Source: Cololabis saira (taxonomy: Eukaryota; Chordata; Actinopteri; Beloniformes; Belonidae). Taken from it: 64,000 bases of DNA. Positions 59,381 through 64,000 of this stretch are shown piece by piece. The translations under genes were made by a program, and so were the position numbers. Each line of letters opens with the position of its first letter. Position 1 is the stretch's first letter. The notes below the pieces were generated by a model. The model searched no databases. It saw only the letters and a list, made by a program, of their open reading frames with translations, and was not told where the DNA came from. Location of the stretch: contig NC_084601.1 of the NCBI RefSeq assembly GCF_033807715.1, positions 19,293,129-19,357,128 of the forward strand. Direction: 5' to 3'.

Positions 59381-60376
59381 CACTTTTTTGTCAGCAATTT
59401 TTTTTTTTCTACATCAATATGTGCGTCCCTGTCCTGCAACGACGCACATTACTTTTCTCATTTAAAAGCGTTACCGCGGCAACGCTAGACACCAAAAAGT
59501 GCGCCCACCCTTCATCTGATTGGTTCAGAGGGAAAAAACTTTGAGCCTCAAGCCCCATAATACGGTTTGACGTACATGAACGAAAATCGGTACACACCTG
59601 TATCATGTCGCAACTTAAAGAAAAGTCTCTTGGCGCCATGGCCGAAATTGAACAGGAAGTCGGCCATTTTGAATTAATTGTGTAATTTTGGCGCAATTAA
59701 TGCCATTCCTTCGGCAATTAATACGGCCCGAACCGTAACGTGCATCCAGGTGACTTATACCTTAAAATGTGCGTCTCCATCTTGCGACTACGCGCATTAC
59801 TTTTCTCTTTCAAAAGTGTTACCGTGGCGATGCTAGACGCCAAAAAGCGTGCCCCCTTAATCTGATTGGTCCATATTTGATAGTTCTCCAAAAGTCACCA
59901 AATTTTGCACGCAAGCCAGGCCTGGTGATAAATTTGATATTTCATGGTTTGCATTAATGGGCGTGGCAAAATGGCTCAACAGCACCCCCCAGAAAACTTT
60001 TCTCTGCCATAACTTTTGAATGGTTTGACATAAAGAGTCATGGGTGGTGTCATGGGACTCGGTATTGAGTCCTTGACCATAATTGGTGAAAATTAGCCCC
60101 GCCCCTTCTTTTGATTGGTTGTCCCTATTTCCTGCTATAACTTTTGAATGGTTTGACATGGAGAGTCGTGGGTGGTGTCATCAGACTCTGTATGGAGTCC
60201 TTGACCTTCATTGGCCTGAATTAGCCCCGCCCCTTCTTCTGATTGGTTGTCCCTTTTTTCTGCTATAACTTTTCAATGGTTTGACATAGGAAGTCGTGGG
60301 TGGTGTCATTTCTGATACTTATGGGGGGCGGTGGCCGTGAGTGCGAGGGCCCGTTCATCGCTGCTTGCAGCTTTAA

Positions 60377-62606
60377 TTATTATTATTATTATTTTTCTGA
60401 CGAAAGGAGGGCCTTTTTGCCCCCCTAAACGTGCCCAAAAAGTCACCAAATTTTGCACGCAAACCAGGCCTGGCGAAAAATTTGATATTTTATGGTTTGC
60501 ATTAATGGGCGTGGCAAAATGGCTCAACAGCGCCCCCCGGAAAACTTTGTGCCTCAAGCCCCACGATACGGTTTGACCTACATGCACGAAAATCAGTACA
60601 CACCTGTATCATTGCACAACTTAAAGAAAAGTCTCTTGGAGTCATGCCCGAAACCGAACAGGATGTCGGCCATTTTGAATTAATCGTGTCATTTTGGCGA
60701 AATTTATGCCATTCCTTCGGCAGTTAATACGGCCCGAACCGTAACGAGCCCCCATGTGTGTTATACATCAAAATGTGCGTCTCCATCCTCCGACACCACG
60801 CATTACTTTTCTCTCTCAAAAGCGTTACCGTGGCGACGCTAGACGCCAAAAAGCGCGCCCACCCATCATCTGGTTGGTTCAGACAGAAAAAAATTTGCGC
60901 CTCAAGCCCCAGAATACGGTTTGACGTACATGAACGAAAATCGGTACACATCTTTATCATGTCGCTACTTAAAGAAAAGTCTCTTGGCGCCATGGCCTAA
61001 ACCGAACAGGAAGTCGGCCATTTTGAACATTCTTAATTAATCACGTAATTTTGGAGCAATATATGCCATTCCTTCGAGAATTAATACGGCCCGAACCGTA
61101 TCGTGAACCCAGATGTGTTATACATCAAAATGTACGTCTCCATCCTGCGACTATGCGCATTACTTTTCTCTTTCAAAAGTGTTACCGTGGCGACGCTAGA
61201 CGCCAAAAGGCGCGCCCCCCCTTCATCTGATTGGTCCATATTTGATAGTTTCCCAAAAGTCACCAAATTTTGCATGCAAGCCAGACTTGGCGATAAATTT
61301 GATATTTCATGGTTTGCATTAATGGGCGTGGCCTAACGGCTCAACAGCGCCCCCTAGAAAACTTTTCTCTGCCATAACTTTTGAATGGTTTGACATAGGA
61401 AGTCGTGGGTGGTATCATCAGATTCTTTATGGAGTCCTTGACCTTCATTGGCCTGAATTAGCCCCGCCCCTTCTTCTGATTGGTTGTCCCTTTTTTCTGC
61501 TATAACTTTTTAATGGTTTGACATAGGAAGTCGTGGGTGGTGTCATGGGACTCTGTAATGAGTTCTTAAGCTTCGTTGGCCTGAATTAGCCCCGCCCCTT
61601 CTTCTGATTGGTTGTCCATATTTTCTGACTATAACTTTTGAATGGTTTGACATATTTGAAATATGCTGGTAATGTGTCAGCCAACACCAAAAATCTCTGG
61701 AATTTTGGTGGAATCATTTATTTTTTGTCCTTGCCCGGTGCAAATGACATAAATAAAGTGCGTGGTTTGGTTGTGAAAAAATAAAAGTAATGTTACGTGA
61801 ACAATAAATCAAACGCTCCCTTCCATGCAGTGTGTGTGTCTAGGAAGTAAAGACTGGAACATGCTATTCACAAAAGAATAAATAGTGGGGTTTTACTAAT
61901 ATTTATATCTTACAAATATTTTAAAAATTACGAAAAAACAATTCGGGACTCAGATTACATCGCTATGTTGGTATCTCCTAAGTCAGTCAGTCAGAAAACG
62001 GCCAAGCTGATTCGTGGCTCAGCGGTAATGTCACCGTCTTTCGTGTGGGAGACCGTTGGATCGATCCCAGCTCAATGCAAAGATTATTGTCAGCAATTTG
62101 TATGTTTTTTTTTTTACATCAACATGTGCGTCTCCTTCCTGCGACGACGCGCATTACTTTTCTCATTCAAAAGCGTTAACGTGGCAACACTCGACGCCAA
62201 AAAGTGCGCCCCCTTCATCTGATTGGTCCATATTTGATAGTTATCCAAAAGTCACCAAATTTTGCACCAAGCCAGGCCTGGGGATAAATTTGATATTTCA
62301 TGGTTTGCATGAATGGGCGTGGCCTAATGGCTCAACAGCGCCCCCTAGAATACTTTTTTCTGCTATAACTTTTGAATGGTTTGACATAGAGAGTCGTGGG
62401 TGGTGTCATCGGACTCGGTATTGAGTCCTTGACCATAATTGGTGCAAATTAGCCCCGCCCCTTCTTCTGATTGGTTGTCCCGATTTTCTGCTATAACTTT
62501 GGAATGGTTTGACATAGGAAGTCGTGGGTGGTGTCGTTTCTGATATGCTTATGGGGGGCGGTGGCCGTGAGTGCGAGGGCCCGTTCATCGCTGCTTGCAG
62601 CTTTAA
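60377..62606. repeat. Higher-order unit 3, rearranged (2.2 kb)
   Basis: Shorter than units 1 and 2 and without the 42-bp minisatellite. In its place is an otherwise unseen ~230-bp AT-rich stretch (about 61,650-61,880). Confidence 0.85.
62007..62078 (+). ncRNA. tRNA-like segment (copy 3, diverged)
   Basis: TGGCTCAGCGGT is an even better A box, and GGATCGATCCC a B-box variant. About half the bases differ from copies 1 and 2 while the two boxes stay in place. No T-run within 20 bases; T11 lies ~27 bases after the segment. Confidence 0.5.
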
Positions 62607-64000
62607 TTATTATTATTATTATTTTTCTGACGAAAGGAGGGCCTTTTTGCCCCCCTAAACGTGCCCAAAAAGTCACCAGATTTTGCACCCAAGCCAGGCC
62701 TGGCGAAAAATTTGATATTTAATGGTTTGCATTAATGAGCGTGGTAAAATGGCTCAACAGCGCCCCCTTGAAAACTTTGTGCCTCAAGCCCCACGATACG
62801 GTTTGACGTACATGCACGAAAATCAGTACACACCTGTATCATGACGCAACTTAAAGAAAAGTCTCTTGTAGTCATGCCCGAAACCGAACAGGATGTCGGC
62901 CATTTTGAATTGGTCGTGTCATTTTGGCGAAATTTATACCATTCCTTCGGCAGTTAATACGGCCCGAACCGTAACGAGCCCCCAAGTGTGTTATACATCA
63001 AAATGTGCGTCTCCATGCTCCGACACCACGCATTACTTTTCTCTCTCAAAAGCGTTACCGTGGCGACGCTAGACGCCAAAAAGCGCGCCCACCCTTCATC
63101 TGATTGGTTCAGACAGAAAAAACTTTGCGCCTCAAGCCCCATAATACGCTTTGACGTACATGAACGAAAATCGGTACACTTATTTATCATGTCTTTACTT
63201 AAAGAAAAGTCTCTTGGCGCCATGGCCGAAACCGAACAGGAAGTCGGCCATTTTGAACATTCTTAATTAATCGCGTAATTTTGGAGCAATATATGCCATT
63301 CCTTCGAGAATTAATACGGCCCGAACCGTATCATGAACCCAGATGTGTTATACATCAAAATGTCCGTCTCCATCCTGCGACTACGCGCATTACTTTTCTC
63401 TTTCAAAAGTGTTACCGTGGCGACGCTAGACGCCAACAAGCGCACCCCCCTTCATCTGATTGGTCCATATTTGATAGTTCCCCAAAAGGCACCAAATTTT
63501 GCATGCAAGCCAGGCCTGGCGATAAATTTGATATTTCATGGTTTGGATTAATGGGCGTGGCAAAATGGCTCAACAGCGCCCCCCGGAAAACTTTGTGCCT
63601 CAAGCCCCATAATACGGTTTGACGTACATGCACGAAAATCGCTACACACCTGTATCATGGCACAACTTAAAGAAAAGTCTCTTGGAGCCATGGCCGAAAC
63701 CGAACAGGAAGTCGGCCATTTTGAAATCTGATTGGTCCATATTTGATAGTTCTCCAAAAGTCACCAAATTTTGCATGCAAGACAGACTTGGTGATAAATT
63801 TGATATTTCATGGTTTGCATTAATGGGCGTGGCCTAACGGCTCAACAGCGCCCCCTAGAATACTTTTCTCTGCCATAACTTTTGAATGGTTTGACATAGG
63901 AAGTTGTGGGTGGTGTCATGGGATTCTGTAATGAGTCCTTAAGCTTCGTTGGCCTTAATTAGCCCCGCCCCTTCTTCTGATTGGTTGTCCCGATTTTCTG
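62607..64000. repeat. Higher-order unit 4, cut by window end
   Basis: Begins after the (ATT)n junction like units 2 and 3 and follows the unit-3 version closely (CGAAAGGAGGGCCTTTTTGC). Contains a shortened join at 63,725 where one subrepeat runs into the next. Confidence 0.85.

Larger units (their letters stand above)
57121..60376. repeat. Higher-order unit 2
   Basis: Joined to unit 1 through (ATT)n. Colinear with unit 1 but lacks its first ~80 bp. Has five 42-bp units, so anchors after that point are 3,259 instead of 3,217 bp apart. Confidence 0.9.
53840..64000. repeat. 10-kb tandem array with ~3.2-kb higher-order unit (runs past window end)
   Basis: Starts abruptly at GGGCCCGAGCACTTGCAGTG. 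The anchor CACCAAATTTTGCA/CACCAAATTTGGCA occurs about 14 times; matching copies at 53,972/57,187, 54,787/58,005 and 55,246/58,461 are 3,215-3,218 bp apart. Subrepeats of ~400 bp share GGTTTGCATTAATGGGCGTG, ACGGTTTGACGTACATGCAC, CGAACAGGAAGTCGGCCATT and GTGTTACCGTGGCGACGCTA. Many 60-116-codon frames recur from unit to unit simply because the DNA repeats; I do not call them genes. I recognise this as a repeat type common in fish genomes but cannot name the family or its origin. Confidence 0.95.

Noticed and set aside
56051..62078. Functional tRNA genes
   Set aside because: A and B boxes are present but the acceptor, anticodon and T stems do not pair properly.
54029..63837. Many recurring 60-116-codon frames in the tandem array, including a 14-residue peptide repeat at 58,919-59,194
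   Set aside because: They recur because the DNA repeats. Frames exist on both strands, lack splice or domain support, and shift between units.

Overview
The window is nuclear DNA of a teleost fish, most likely a percomorph. Two vertebrate genes are recognisable, both on the minus strand. The rest is fish-type repeat: hAT, PIF/Harbinger and piggyBac-like MITEs, tRNA-derived SINEs, L2- and L1-like LINE relics, long CA microsatellites, and a 10-kb tandem array built from 3.2-kb units. No prokaryotic features (operons, CRISPR, origins) are present.

Layout. 1-3.7 kb: a ~20-24 bp minisatellite broken up by three MITEs, one of which holds a fourth. 3.73-4.48 kb: first coding exon of trim71/lin-41 (RING finger plus B-box), with a GC-rich, CpG-rich promoter out to ~5.26 kb; the other exons are not in the window. 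5.3-6.6 kb: a hAT-like MITE, then ~0.7 kb of pure purine (GGAA/GAAA) repeat. 6.6-10.4 kb: LINE relics and AT-rich DNA. 10.99-23.62 kb: topaz1 on the minus strand, rebuilt here as a large first-visible exon (2,449 bp) plus 18 downstream exons and one further candidate exon, all with consistent splice phases and a shared stop. The model codes for ~1,500 residues, including a CCCH zinc finger and a C-terminal helical-repeat region; the start exon is not certain. Introns contain two SINEs, an L2 LINE split by a Harbinger-type MITE with TAA target duplications, and a segment that is also present downstream of the gene.

23.6-32.4 kb: nested DNA transposons (several with exact target-site duplications), a small CpG island at 29.1-29.4 kb, a 180-bp perfect-style hairpin, and L1/other LINE 3' ends. 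32.4-53.8 kb: no gene recognised; AT-rich single-copy-looking DNA with at least six (CA)n/(TG)n tracts and one L1-like tail, in the style of a gene desert or a giant intron.

53.84-64.0 kb: a tandem array continuing past the window end. Its 3.2-kb higher-order unit is made of ~400-bp subrepeats. It carries more than 30 CCAAT/ATTGG boxes paired with GC boxes, a 42-bp CCAAT+GC minisatellite that differs by exactly one unit between copies, and, once per unit, a tRNA-like A-box/B-box pair followed (in two of three copies) by a T6 run. This array, with both Pol II-like and Pol III-like signals repeated in every unit, is the most unusual object in the window.
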